Of a stretch of DNA of 64,000 nt, positions 32,757 through 42,937 are shown in pieces. Below the pieces are notes generated by a model that was not told where the DNA came from, searched no databases, and saw only the letters and a program-made list of their open reading frames with translations. This DNA comes from Desulfobulbus sp. (GTDB lineage: Bacteria; Desulfobacterota; Desulfobulbia; Desulfobulbales; Desulfobulbaceae): assembly GCA_009780825.1 (NCBI GenBank), contig WQZH01000003.1, positions 62,001 to 126,000 on the forward strand. The letters are read 5' to 3'. The position numbers and the translations under genes are program-made. Each line of letters opens with the position of its first letter. Position 1 is the stretch's first letter.

Positions 32757-35429
32757 TCAGTGGCCGGTGGGACCAAGGGTGGCGAGAGTCTGGTAGAGAA
32801 GATCAAGCGCTTGTTTAGGACTGAGTTCGTCGGGGTTGATCGAGGCCAGCAACGAGAGAGCGGGGTGGGTTGGCGGTGCAAACAGCGGGAGCTGGCGGGG
32901 GAAATTTTTTTTGCTCTTTTTACCCGCGGCGATAGTTGGTTGCCCTTGCAGGTTAAATTCGCCCATCTCGATATTTCTTAGGATTTCATAGGCGCGGGTG
33001 ATGACATGTGCGGGTACGCCGGCAAGAGAAGCCACCTGGATGCCGTAGCTGCGGTTGGTGGCCCCTTTGACCAGCTTATGGAGAAAGATGATGGTGTTGT
33101 TCCATTCTTTGACCGCAATCGAATAGTTCTGGATCTTGGCGTTTGTCGCCGCCAAGTCAGTCAATTCATGGTAATGCGTGGCAAAAAGGGTTTTGATGCC
33201 CATGTCATTCTTCTGGGCCAGTTCTTCCGCCACGGCCCAGGCGATAGCCAGGCCATCGTAGGTTGAGGTGCCCCTGCCAATCTCGTCGAGGATGACCAGA
33301 CTGTTTTCCGTGGCGTTGTTTAAAATGTTGGCAGTTTCGTTCATCTCAACCATGAAGGTCGACTGGCCGCGCCGCAGATCGTCCATGGCTCCGACCCGGG
33401 TGAAAATGCGGTCCACCAGGCAGATGTCCGCCGACTCAGCCGGGACGAAGCTGCCGAGATGGGCCATGAGGACAATCAGGGCGGTTTGACGCAATACCGT
33501 CGATTTTCCGGCCATATTGGGGCCGGTGATGATCAGGATCTCGTTCTGTCCTTGATCGAGATGCACATCATTGGGCACGAAGCGACCAGGTTCCAGGGAA
33601 CGTTCGATGACCGGGTGCCGTCCTTCGGTGATAGTGATGGCGCGGTCATTGGTGATCGTCGGTCGGCAGTAACGATGTCGGTGCGCCAGTTCGGCGAGGC
33701 AGGCAAGCGCATCGATCCGGGCCAGCAGGTCGGCAACGGCCAGTAACCGCTGATTGTGCTCGACGAGTTGTCCCCTTACCTGCAGGAAAAGGTCGTATTC
33801 GAGCGCAAGCCGCCGTTCCTGGGCGGTAGCGATAGAATCCTCCAGATCCTTGAGTTCGGGAGTGATGAAACGTTCGGCGTTGACCAGGGTTTGTTTGCGG
33901 ATGAAATAATCGGGAAGGGCCTCCGCCTGGCTACGGCTCACCTCGAAGTAGTACCCGAAGACTTTGTTGTAGCCGACCTTGAGCTTGGTCAGGCCGGAAC
34001 GTTCACGTTCACTGTTTTCCAAGGCGAGGATCAGTTGCCTGCCGTCGCGGAGCAATACCAGGAGCCGGTCGAGCTCGGCGTTGTATCCTTCCTTGATCAG
34101 GGTGCCTTCCCGCAGACTGATCGGAGCATCGTCGCGGATGGCGGCATCTATGAGCTGATGGAGGTCGGCCAGGGGATCGAATGCAGCGGCCATGGTCTGC
34201 AGGAGAGGAGCGGCGCAGCCGGCCAGCAAGGTATGGAGGGCTGGCAACTGTGCCAGGGAGATTTTGATGGCGATCATGTCGCGGGCATTGCCGTGGCCGA
34301 GCACCAGGCGGCTGCATAACCGTTCGAGGTCGTACATCGAGTCGAGCAGATCACGCATGGCAGCCCTGATATCGGATCGCTGAATCAGGTCCTGTACGCT
34401 GGTCAGCCGAGCCTCGATCTGTTCTTTCTCTTGCAATGGGAACAACAGCCAGCGGCGGAGCAGGCGGGCGCCCATGGGCGTGGTGGTCCGGTCCAGCACG
34501 GCAAGCAGCGATCCTTCCCGCTGGCCGCCTACCAGCGTCTCAGTCAATTCCAGATTGCGGCGGGAAGCGTCGTCGATGATCAGGTAGCCGCCATGGTTGA
34601 GGGGGCTGAGTTGCTTGATATGGGAAAGGTCGGATTTTTGCGTCTCCTTGAGGTACAGCAGCAAGGCGCCGGCGGCGTTGATGGCGGCGGTGTAGGAAGC
34701 GCAGCCGAATCCGGCCAGGCTGGTGGTGCGGAAATGCTCGGTGAGGGCTACAAGGGCCGACCGGGGATCGAAGTGCAGGTCCGGCCGGGCGGTCAGGCAG
34801 AGCTGTCCCAGATGAGCGGTGATTTGCTCCGTCAATCCGGCCAGTTCATCCATCTCGGATTGCGGCAAGAGCAATTCCGCGGGCCGCAACCGGGTGAATG
34901 CGTCGATCAGGGGGGTAGGGTCTCCTGTGGCGAAGACAACCTCGCTGATCTGAAAGCGGCCGGTGGAAATATCGACCACCGCCAGTCCGGCCAGCGTTTC
35001 TTTCGTCGATTTGCGCTGGAACGACGCGGCGCAGACATAACAGTCCGATTTGGCGTCAAGGAGCTGGTCGTCGGTGGTTACTCCCGGGCTGACCACCCGG
35101 ACCACTTCCCTGCGGACAATCCCCTTGGCCTGCTTGGGATCCTCGACCTGTTCACACAGGGCGACCCGGTATCCGGCCTTGATCATCCGGCCCAGATAGC
35201 CGGTCACCGCATGAAAGGGCACCCCGCACATCGGGATCTTGTTTTCGTCGTCTTTGGCGCTACGCGAAGTCAGGGTAATGCCCAGAATTTTGGCGGCTGT
35301 CACCGCGTCATCAAAAAACATCTCATAGAAATCACCCATGCGATAAAAGAGGATAGTATCCAGATACTGTTCCTTGATCTCCAGATACTGCTGGAGCATG
35401 GGGGTGATTTTGGGCGGAGCTGCATTCAT
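32757..35429 (-). CDS. mutS: DNA mismatch repair protein MutS
   Basis: TPMLQQYLEIKEQYLDTILFYRMGDFYEMF; ITGPNMAGKSTVLRQTALI; DEIGRGTSTYDGLAIAWA. Confidence 0.98.
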   Translation of the reverse strand: MNAAPPKITPMLQQYLEIKEQYLDTILFYRMGDFYEMFFDDAVTAAKILGITLTSRSAKDDENKIPMCGVPFHAVTGYLGRMIKAGYRVALCEQVEDPKQAKGIVRREVVRVVSPGVTTDDQLLDAKSDCYVCAASFQRKSTKETLAGLAVVDISTGRFQISEVVFATGDPTPLIDAFTRLRPAELLLPQSEMDELAGLTEQITAHLGQLCLTARPDLHFDPRSALVALTEHFRTTSLAGFGCASYTAAINAAGALLLYLKETQKSDLSHIKQLSPLNHGGYLIIDDASRRNLELTETLVGGQREGSLLAVLDRTTTPMGARLLRRWLLFPLQEKEQIEARLTSVQDLIQRSDIRAAMRDLLDSMYDLERLCSRLVLGHGNARDMIAIKISLAQLPALHTLLAGCAAPLLQTMAAAFDPLADLHQLIDAAIRDDAPISLREGTLIKEGYNAELDRLLVLLRDGRQLILALENSERERSGLTKLKVGYNKVFGYYFEVSRSQAEALPDYFIRKQTLVNAERFITPELKDLEDSIATAQERRLALEYDLFLQVRGQLVEHNQRLLAVADLLARIDALACLAELAHRHRYCRPTITNDRAITITEGRHPVIERSLEPGRFVPNDVHLDQGQNEILIITGPNMAGKSTVLRQTALIVLMAHLGSFVPAESADICLVDRIFTRVGAMDDLRRGQSTFMVEMNETANILNNATENSLVILDEIGRGTSTYDGLAIAWAVAEELAQKNDMGIKTLFATHYHELTDLAATNAKIQNYSIAVKEWNNTIIFLHKLVKGATNRSYGIQVASLAGVPAHVITRAYEILRNIEMGEFNLQGQPTIAAGKKSKKNFPRQLPLFAPPTHPALSLLASINPDELSPKQALDLLYQTLATLGPTGH

Positions 35430-35932
35430 GGGGCAGAAGATGGGGGCAGGGCCAGAAAATCTGGAGCGAGCATATCAAATGTTCGCTCGATATGCTGAGG
35501 AATGGTACGGATTTCAGCGCACACGGTCATGAAATTGTGATCGTCCTGCCAACGAGGCACGAGGTGAAAGTGGAGATGGTCGGCAATGCCGGCGCCGGCT
35601 ACGGTGCCCAGATTGAGGCCGATGTTGATGCCGTCTGGATGCAGATGACGCCGGAGTATGGTGCAGCAGGCGGCGAGCATGGTCATCAGCCGGTAGTTCT
35701 CATCTGGAGCGAGATCGGTGAGATCGGCCAGGTGCCGACGGGGTGCCAGGAGCAGATGGCCGTTGGCATACGGAAACCGGTTCAAGAGGACGACGGTCAG
35801 CGCATCACGGCAAAGCAGCAGGTGCGCCTTATCCTGCGCCATGGTGCCAGGTGGTTCGAACAGGCAACCGCTCGCCTTTGGCGCCGTGCCAAGGATGTGC
35901 TCCATCCTCCATGGAGTCCACAGTGTCTTCAT
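35426..35932 (-). CDS. HIT-family hydrolase
   Basis: NIGLNLGTVAGAGIADHLHFHLVPRW (HxHxH). Confidence 0.9.
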   Translation of the reverse strand: MKTLWTPWRMEHILGTAPKASGCLFEPPGTMAQDKAHLLLCRDALTVVLLNRFPYANGHLLLAPRRHLADLTDLAPDENYRLMTMLAACCTILRRHLHPDGINIGLNLGTVAGAGIADHLHFHLVPRWQDDHNFMTVCAEIRTIPQHIERTFDMLAPDFLALPPSSAP

Positions 35933-36423
35933 CGGATCAAAGGAACGGTAACGATCCGGGCGGTGAGTTTTTCGCCTGCTTCGAGCACGGCAAAGGTTCC
36001 CGGTGCGCCATAGGGTCCTGTGGAACGGAATGTGCCCGGGTTGAGGAAAAGGGTCGTGTCGATGCGATGACAGACCGGCCGATGGGTGTGGCCGTAGATG
36101 ATGCAGTCGGCCTCGGGGAAGAGATGCCAGAGCGCGTTCTCGATATCGGGCCCCAGCCGGGCACCATGCGTCAGACCAATGGTGAATTGACCCAAGGCAA
36201 ATTGCATTTGCTCTGGATGGCGGGCGCAGGTCTCGCCGTCACACATATTGCCGTGGACCGCATACACGGTCTTGCCGCGGAAAGCCTCCAGGACTGGCAG
36301 CGCCGTCAGGTCGCCGACATGGATGATGGCTTCGCAATCTGCAAAGCAATCCGCAACCTGCCGGGTGAACAGGTCATCGGGTCGGCTGAGATGGGTGTCG
36401 GAGAGAACGCCTGCGCGGATCAT
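35929..36423 (-). CDS. YfcE/MJ0936-type phosphodiesterase (metallophosphoesterase)
   Basis: AGVLSDTHLSRPDDLF, IIHVGDLT, VHGNMCD, IIYGHTHRP. Confidence 0.9.
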   Translation of the reverse strand: MIRAGVLSDTHLSRPDDLFTRQVADCFADCEAIIHVGDLTALPVLEAFRGKTVYAVHGNMCDGETCARHPEQMQFALGQFTIGLTHGARLGPDIENALWHLFPEADCIIYGHTHRPVCHRIDTTLFLNPGTFRSTGPYGAPGTFAVLEAGEKLTARIVTVPLIR

Positions 36424-36633
36424 TGGCTATGGTGCGGTCTTGGGATGGAGATCATGCTTGTCAATGTGCTACTCTATAAATATTACAGAACGAACACAAG
36501 CAAAGACCGTTCCCATACGGTACGTTTTGCCTGGGGCACAGGAAATAGTTGCGAAAAAAACCATGGTTCTGTATTCTAAAAAATTTATATAAAAAATAAT
36601 CGATTGATAAGAAAAAGAGCAAAGGACGAATCC

Positions 36634-37197
36634 ATGTACACAGCATCCGATCTGCGCAAGGGCCTGAAAATCCAAATTGATGGTGAGCCCTACATTGTCA
36701 CCGAGTTCGATTTCTCCAAGCCCGGCAAGGGGCAAGCCTTGTATCGGACCAAGATGCGGAACATGATCACCGGCATTCAATTCACCCAAACCTACCGCTC
36801 CAACGACAAATTCGAGCGCCCGAACCTCGAAGAACGGAAGATGCAGTTTTTGTATGCCCAGGATGACGCATACCACTTTATGGATACGTCCTCCTACGAG
36901 CAGATTTTTCTGAGCAGGGAGCAACTGGGCGACAATCTGAATTTTCTGGTCGACAATATGGAAGTGGAAGTGTTGTTTTTTGGGGAACGGGCCATTGATA
37001 TCACCTTGCCCACCTTTGTCAACCTCGAGGTAACGGTGGCCGACCCCTGGGCCAAGGGAGATACCTCCGGTTCAGACACCAAACCCGTGACCGTGCAGAC
37101 CGGCTTTCAGCTCCAGGTGCCGCCTTTTGTCGAAAAAGGCGATAAAATCCAGATTGATACAAGAACGGGCGCCTATATTACCCGGGTGAAAGAATAA
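36634..37197 (+). CDS. efp: Elongation factor P
   Basis: MYTASDLRKGLKIQIDGEPYIVTEFDFSKPGKGQALYRTKMRN (modifiable Lys in PGKGQ). Confidence 0.95.
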   Translation: MYTASDLRKGLKIQIDGEPYIVTEFDFSKPGKGQALYRTKMRNMITGIQFTQTYRSNDKFERPNLEERKMQFLYAQDDAYHFMDTSSYEQIFLSREQLGDNLNFLVDNMEVEVLFFGERAIDITLPTFVNLEVTVADPWAKGDTSGSDTKPVTVQTGFQLQVPPFVEKGDKIQIDTRTGAYITRVKE

Positions 37198-37203
37198 TTC
37201 GGC

Positions 37204-38124
37204 ATGCTTTCCCCTGCGGGGCTGAGGCTGCGATCCGACCTGTTGCAGGCCATTCGTTTGTTTTTTCTCAAACGTGGTTACATCGAGGTCGATACCCCGT
37301 TGCGGCTTCCAGCCCTGATCCCTGAATCCCACCTTATTCCTTTCGCCAGCGAGGGCGCTTTCCTGCATACTTCGCCGGAATTGTGCATGAAGCGGCTGCT
37401 TGCCAATGGATGTGACCGTATTTTTCAGATTTGTCACTGTTTCCGCAAGGAAGAGCGCGGACGGCTGCATCAGGCGGAATTCACCATGCTCGAGTGGTAC
37501 CACAAGGGATGGGATTATTTTGACTTAATGCGGCAATGCGAGGAACTGATCGTGCAGGTAGCGCAGAGCTTGCCCAGCTGCGCGGGCCTTGTGGAGGGCA
37601 ATGGCCTGCGCTGGGGAGATGCCCTGGTGAAGCTGGCCCCGCCATGGGAACGGTTGACGGTTGCCGAGGCTTTTCAGCGTTATGCCGATGTTGCGGTCAC
37701 GAAAGCGGTACGAACCGGCAGTTTCGACGAGATCCTGGTTACTGAGGTCGAACCTAATCTGGGAGTGGATCGACCGGTCTTCCTCTATGATTACCCCGCC
37801 GAACAGGGGGCGTCGCTCGCCCGGAGGAAGCGGGAAAACCCAGCAGTGGCGGAGCGGTTTGAGCTCTATATCGCTGGAGTCGAACTGGCGAACGGTTTTT
37901 CCGAGCTGGTCGATCCGCTGGAGCAACGGCAGCGCTTCCAACGGGAAATCGAGAATGTGCACCGGGCGGGAAGGACAGCCGAGATGCCGGAAAAGTTGCT
38001 CGCGGAACTGAGCCAGGTGGGCGAAACGGCGGGCATTGCCTTGGGGGTGGACCGCTTGTGCATGCTGTTGATGGGGCACACTGACATAGCCCAGACAGTG
38101 CCATTATTTTTTGAAGAATTGTAA
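37204..38124 (+). CDS. epmA: EF-P lysine--lysyltransferase (EpmA/GenX/PoxA)
   Basis: Class II aaRS-like: YIEVDTPLRLPALIPESHLIPFAS, IFQICHCFRKEERGRLHQAEFTMLEWY; directly after efp. Confidence 0.92.
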   Translation: MLSPAGLRLRSDLLQAIRLFFLKRGYIEVDTPLRLPALIPESHLIPFASEGAFLHTSPELCMKRLLANGCDRIFQICHCFRKEERGRLHQAEFTMLEWYHKGWDYFDLMRQCEELIVQVAQSLPSCAGLVEGNGLRWGDALVKLAPPWERLTVAEAFQRYADVAVTKAVRTGSFDEILVTEVEPNLGVDRPVFLYDYPAEQGASLARRKRENPAVAERFELYIAGVELANGFSELVDPLEQRQRFQREIENVHRAGRTAEMPEKLLAELSQVGETAGIALGVDRLCMLLMGHTDIAQTVPLFFEEL

Positions 38125-38180
38125 CCTGTTGCCCTTGTTTTTTTTTCTCTTTCTACTACCATAAATAAGCGCCTGGAAGA

Positions 38181-38846
38181 TCATGCATTGCCCAGCGGCA
38201 CGCTGATCACCTCGCGTTCAGGAAGCAACAGAGCTGTCAAGCGGCCACCATACACGGCTCCGGTGTCGATTCCGATTTTGTCCGCCGTAAAATAGGGTTC
38301 GGCAAACACGGTGTGACCAAAAACAACAGGCTTGCCAAAGTCATGGGAACTGCTGAGAAAAGAGTTGCGCGCCCACAGGCACCATTGAGCGGTCTGCTGA
38401 CTGAGATGGCGCCCGGGCTGTAGGCCGGCATGCACATAGATGGCGTGCTGATCCTCCCAGAAGAGGGAGAGGCTCCGCAAGAAAGCAATATGGTCGGCCG
38501 GAACCCGCTGCATGATTTCTTCGCGCGTTGCCGAAGGTGAGAGGCCATAGCTGGTCAGAGTCTGCAGCCCGCCGACCTGCAGGAAAAAGGAACTGTCGTC
38601 ACCCACGAGATATTGATGGAAAAGGAAATCGTGGTTTCCCATCAGAGGCACAATCCGCAGGTGCTGGGAGCCCAAAGACAGGATCGTCGAGACCACCGCC
38701 TTGGAATCTGGACCTCGGTCGACATAATCGCCTAGGAACACCAACGTATCCGCTCGGTGGCAGACCTTGTCCAAGAGGTGGAGGAGCGCGGTATGGCAGC
38801 CGTGAATATCGCCAATCACACAAGTGGTTGTATTTGCTTTTGACAT
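38181..38846 (-). CDS. Serine/threonine protein phosphatase-like metallophosphoesterase
   Basis: VIGDIHGCHTALLHLLD, VFLGDYVDRGPDSKAVV, PLMGNHDFLFHQYL. Confidence 0.9.
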   Translation of the reverse strand: MSKANTTTCVIGDIHGCHTALLHLLDKVCHRADTLVFLGDYVDRGPDSKAVVSTILSLGSQHLRIVPLMGNHDFLFHQYLVGDDSSFFLQVGGLQTLTSYGLSPSATREEIMQRVPADHIAFLRSLSLFWEDQHAIYVHAGLQPGRHLSQQTAQWCLWARNSFLSSSHDFGKPVVFGHTVFAEPYFTADKIGIDTGAVYGGRLTALLLPEREVISVPLGNA

Positions 38847-38882
38847 AACGGTTGATGACTGAAAAAAACACTTTGAAGGATT

Positions 38883-40457
38883 ATGAATAATCAGCAGCGT
38901 CAGTTGATTAAAAAGTATGTTGATCTCCTGCTGGCCAGATGGCGGCTCATCATCAGTTGCCTGCTCTTGGGGATGACCGTTGGCGTGGGATACTACAAAA
39001 CCGTGCCCCCAGTCTATCAGAGCATTGCCTTGCTCAGCTATGAACAGCAGCAGATCAATCCTGGAAAAATGGATCCTGAGCAAGGGAAGGGCAGGTTGCA
39101 GGACTCCTTGGCAACGCTACGTGAACTTGTAACCAGTCGTAATAACCTTGAAAAGATCATTCAGCAATTTTCCCTGTACGAAGAAGCAAGAAAAAAATTG
39201 CTTCTGGAAGATGTCATCGAGATGTTGCGTAATAATATCACCATCCAGCCTTCTGGTAAAGGTGACATATTCAGCGTGTCTTTTCAGGGAGAAGACCCGA
39301 AGAAAGTGACCAAGGTCACCAATCAACTGGCTTCTCTGTTTATTGAGGAAAATCTGAAATATCGTGAAGAGCGGGCTGCGGAGACCTCGAAATATACCCA
39401 AAGCGAGTTGGCTTCGTCAAAGAAGGTGCTGGACGCAAAAGAGCAGCAGATGCGGGATTACAAGCTGCAATATTTTAATGAGATGCCTGAACAGCGGCCA
39501 GGTAATCTCACGCAGCTCCAGGCCCTCATGAGGCAAAATCAGGATATCCAGAATTCAATCCAAGAGCTTGAACGGACCAAGGTCATGGTGCAGGAACAGG
39601 CAAGCGTGCAGCGAAGCCTCGTCTCATTGAATGCCCCCGGTGACCCGGTTCATGCCGCTTCTCGGTATCCAGAAACCGACGAGGATCGATTGCTGCGGCT
39701 GAAGTCCTATCTTGATGAATTGTTGGGAAAATATACGGATAATCATCCAGAGGTGCGGCGGACCAAACAGATGATCACCCAATTGGAGGAAAAAATAAGC
39801 AAAGGAGGAGCATCTGCCAGAAGAAACGCGGCATCAGGCGTGAGCAAGTCAGCGCAGGCTTCGGAACTGGAAGGCAGCAGGATTCAGATCCAATTGAAAC
39901 AAATTGAAATCAATATCGAGCAATTGCGAGGGGAGCAGGCGAAGATTCCTCCGCAAATCGCCCAGTATAAAAAATGGATTGAAAATGTTCCTGTCCGCGA
40001 AGCGGAATGGGCTGGCTTTACCCGCGATTACAACGAGCTGCGCCGTCATTACGATCAATTGGTCGCCCAGAATTTACAGGCGCAATCCGTGGAGAACCTT
40101 GAACGAAATCAAAGAGGGAGCAAGTTTAAGATCGTCGACTATGCCCGTGACCCCGAAAAACCGTTCAAACCCAATTTCCTGAGAATATTGTTTGCCGCCA
40201 TTGCAGCCGGATTGGGCATAAGTCTCGGGTATATTCTGCTCACCGACTTTGTCGATACCTCATTCAAGAATATCGGAGAGTTGGAGGAATATATCGGCAT
40301 TCCGGTCATCTGTTCCATACCGTTCATCGAAAAAGAGGCCGAGACCAGAAGGGACCGGCTTGTTTTTCGTGTAAGCCTTGTCCTTATTTCCAGCTATGCG
40401 ATTCTGTTGTTCGGGGTCATCGCGTTTATGAAAATTAAGGGTATGATCATCATTTGA
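38883..40457 (+). CDS. Polysaccharide chain-length determinant (Wzz/GumC-like)
   Basis: Two terminal TM segments, long coiled coil, PxxP-type motif DPEKPFKPN before second TM. Confidence 0.85.
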   Translation: MNNQQRQLIKKYVDLLLARWRLIISCLLLGMTVGVGYYKTVPPVYQSIALLSYEQQQINPGKMDPEQGKGRLQDSLATLRELVTSRNNLEKIIQQFSLYEEARKKLLLEDVIEMLRNNITIQPSGKGDIFSVSFQGEDPKKVTKVTNQLASLFIEENLKYREERAAETSKYTQSELASSKKVLDAKEQQMRDYKLQYFNEMPEQRPGNLTQLQALMRQNQDIQNSIQELERTKVMVQEQASVQRSLVSLNAPGDPVHAASRYPETDEDRLLRLKSYLDELLGKYTDNHPEVRRTKQMITQLEEKISKGGASARRNAASGVSKSAQASELEGSRIQIQLKQIEINIEQLRGEQAKIPPQIAQYKKWIENVPVREAEWAGFTRDYNELRRHYDQLVAQNLQAQSVENLERNQRGSKFKIVDYARDPEKPFKPNFLRILFAAIAAGLGISLGYILLTDFVDTSFKNIGELEEYIGIPVICSIPFIEKEAETRRDRLVFRVSLVLISSYAILLFGVIAFMKIKGMIII

Positions 40458-40490
40458 GACTCACACTCGGCTATTGCGCACGAATTCAAC

Positions 40491-41492
40491 ATGTATACCA
40501 AGTATTACAGTCTGGCTAAAAAACCCTTCGCTCTGACGCCTGACCCATCCGTGGTCTTCATGAGTGAGACGCATCAGGAAGGGTTGGCCATCCTCAAGTA
40601 CGGCATCATCAGCAAAAAATGTTTTCTGGTGATGACCGCCGACGTCGGTTCAGGCAAAACGACATTGTTGCAGGCCCTCGTGAATTCGCTGGAGCAGGGT
40701 ATCCATCTCTGTCTCATCAACAATCCGATCCTCCATCGTGACGAATTTTTTTCCTACATAGCCAAACAGCTTGGATTGCGCTGGGACGGCAATAAGGCCA
40801 TGTTTTTGATAGAATTCGGCAGGCTGCTCAAAGAATGTTACCAAAAGAAGGAGCGGGTACTGCTGATTTTTGATGAAGCCCATGTCCTCCCTGTTGACCT
40901 GTTGGAAGAAATACGCCTGCTCTCCAATTTGGAAGAAAAGGGACAAGACGTACTTTCGATTTTTCTGGTGGGGCAGCCGGAGCTCAATGAGCGCATGAGT
41001 GACGACCGGTTGCTGCCCCTGCGTCAGCGCATAGGTATCCGCTTCCATCTTGATAGATTTTCCCTCCATGAGACCCGGCAATATATCCTGTTCCGTTTGC
41101 GCCACGCAGGAGCTCGGCATTTCAGTATTTTTTCCGATGATGCCATTGCCGAGGTGCACCAGGTCAGCCAGGGAACACCTCGCTTGATCAACATTATTTG
41201 TGATCATGCCTTACTGTCGGGGTTCTCGGAAAGCAAACCAGTGATTGATGCGGAACTCATTAAAGAGTGTGTCGAGGATCTGCATTTCCCCGGCGAGGAG
41301 AATGCCTTGCCCGTCCCCAAGCAAGCCAAACCTGACAAGATATACCTACTCGTGGCGTACGCGGGGAGCGTTGTCATACTGCTTCTGACGATTCTTGTCG
41401 TGATGGAAATGTTGCCGGCCACCCGGGACATTTCTCTTCTTGACAAGGTACTACCTGATTCATTGTTGCAGTATCTTCATTTTTTAAGGTAG
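40491..41492 (+). CDS. ExeA/GspA-like AAA ATPase of EPS clusters
   Basis: MYTKYYSLAKKPFALTPDPSVVFMSETHQEGLAILKYGI; TADVGSGKTTLLQAL; LLIFDEAHVLP; C-terminal TM. Confidence 0.88.
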   Translation: MYTKYYSLAKKPFALTPDPSVVFMSETHQEGLAILKYGIISKKCFLVMTADVGSGKTTLLQALVNSLEQGIHLCLINNPILHRDEFFSYIAKQLGLRWDGNKAMFLIEFGRLLKECYQKKERVLLIFDEAHVLPVDLLEEIRLLSNLEEKGQDVLSIFLVGQPELNERMSDDRLLPLRQRIGIRFHLDRFSLHETRQYILFRLRHAGARHFSIFSDDAIAEVHQVSQGTPRLINIICDHALLSGFSESKPVIDAELIKECVEDLHFPGEENALPVPKQAKPDKIYLLVAYAGSVVILLLTILVVMEMLPATRDISLLDKVLPDSLLQYLHFLR

Positions 41493-41504
41493 CCGGAGGG
41501 CTTT

Positions 41505-42638
41505 GTGGGCAAGGTATTCAAGGCATTAAAGCGGGCGGATGAAGATGTGACCAAGGTAATGGAGGCGCCATCGGTGCCTGATGAGCCCATCTATGCTCCT
41601 CAGACATCCGCACCGGCAGTTCCTCCACCGCCGCCATCGGCGCCGGATAAGCCCATCTATGCTCCTCAGGCATCCGCACCGGCAGTTCCTCCACCGCCGC
41701 CATCGGTGCCTGATGAGCCCATCTATGCTCCTCGAACATCCACACCGGCAGTTTCTCCACCGCCGCCATCGGCGCCGGATAAGCCCATCTATGCTCCTCG
41801 AACACCCGCACCGGCAGCTTCTCCACCGCCGACAGCGATGCCGAATAAGACCAGCCATGCTCCTCGGGCATCTACACCGACAGCTCCTCCACCGCCGACA
41901 ACCTCTGTTGATGCTGCCAACCTGTCGCATCCCGGACAATGGGACGACCGGCTGGTTCTCGCTACAGCGAGCACTGGCCCAGTGGCAGAAAGCATCCGTG
42001 CCTTGCGAACGCGCATTCTGTTTCCAGCTTCAGGAAAACCTCCCCGGACCATCTTGGTGACCAGCGCTTCTCCTGGTGAAGGGAAAAGCTTCATCTGCGC
42101 CAACTTGGGGATTTCCCTCGCCCAAGGAGTGGACAACTACTGTTTGCTGGTGGACTGCGATCTGCGGAAACCGATGCAACACACTCTTTTTGGCCAGAGC
42201 AATACGGTGGGCTTGTCCGACTATCTTCGCCATAGGACGCCGATACCGGATCTGTTGTGCTCACCCGGTGTTGAGAAGCTCTCTTTGCTCCTGGCCGGCC
42301 CCCGCTCCATCAATCCCGCCGAACTCCTCGGATCGGCGGCCATGAGCCGCCTGATGGATGAATTGGCCCAGCGATACGACGACCGTATTGTTCTCTTAGA
42401 CAGTCCGCCGATCCATGCAGCCAGCGAGACTGCGGTCCTGGCACAGCATGTGGATGGAGTGGTGCTGGTGGTCCGTTCCGGTCTCGCTCGCCGTGAATAT
42501 GTGAAAGCCTTGGCCGAGACCATCGGCCGCGACAAGATTCTGGGTATCGTTTTTAATGCCTATCGGGCGACCATGCTTGATTACAGGGTATTCGGCTATT
42601 ACGAATATCAAAAAGATTATTATTATGGAGAACAATAG
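41505..42638 (+). CDS. CpsD/CapB-type tyrosine kinase with Pro-rich repeat N-terminus
   Basis: VTSASPGEGKSFICANLGISLAQ, LLVDCDLRKPMQH, C-terminal Tyr cluster YYEYQKDYYYGEQ. Confidence 0.88.
   Translation: MGKVFKALKRADEDVTKVMEAPSVPDEPIYAPQTSAPAVPPPPPSAPDKPIYAPQASAPAVPPPPPSVPDEPIYAPRTSTPAVSPPPPSAPDKPIYAPRTPAPAASPPPTAMPNKTSHAPRASTPTAPPPPTTSVDAANLSHPGQWDDRLVLATASTGPVAESIRALRTRILFPASGKPPRTILVTSASPGEGKSFICANLGISLAQGVDNYCLLVDCDLRKPMQHTLFGQSNTVGLSDYLRHRTPIPDLLCSPGVEKLSLLLAGPRSINPAELLGSAAMSRLMDELAQRYDDRIVLLDSPPIHAASETAVLAQHVDGVVLVVRSGLARREYVKALAETIGRDKILGIVFNAYRATMLDYRVFGYYEYQKDYYYGEQ
41568..41897 (+). repeat. Five in-frame tandem 66-bp units (22 aa, PSxPDxPIYAPxxxxPAxxPPP)
   Basis: Unit starts at 41568, 41634, 41700, 41766, 41832; last unit degenerate. 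Confidence 0.95.
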
Positions 42639-42937
42639 GTTTCCCGGACAGTTCTGTCGTGTGGAGGACCCAGGCCCTGACTTTTCATCATCTGTCATAC
42701 GACATGGCATTTGTGGGTGTACGCTGTCAACAGGGACGCTCTTGTTCTTGCAATGTCCTATGCGAGATAACTCGGGACAAACGGAATCCTTTTTGGATCT
42801 GAATCAGATCGTTTCTTGTAGCTGACCACCGGACAACTGATATGTCCTCTCCCCTTTTCGGAGAAGGTGGCTGAGTAGCTTGGCCTCAGATTTTGTTCAC
42901 CAAAGCAACGACAACATAGCCCAAGAAAAGGAAGCAC

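Noticed and set aside
41568-41897. CRISPR-like array
   Set aside because: Tandem units have no unique spacers and stay in frame within a kinase gene.
41518-41939. Repetitive minus-strand ORFs opposite the kinase repeat
   Set aside because: Their repetition is only the complement of the 66-bp coding repeat; no independent evidence.
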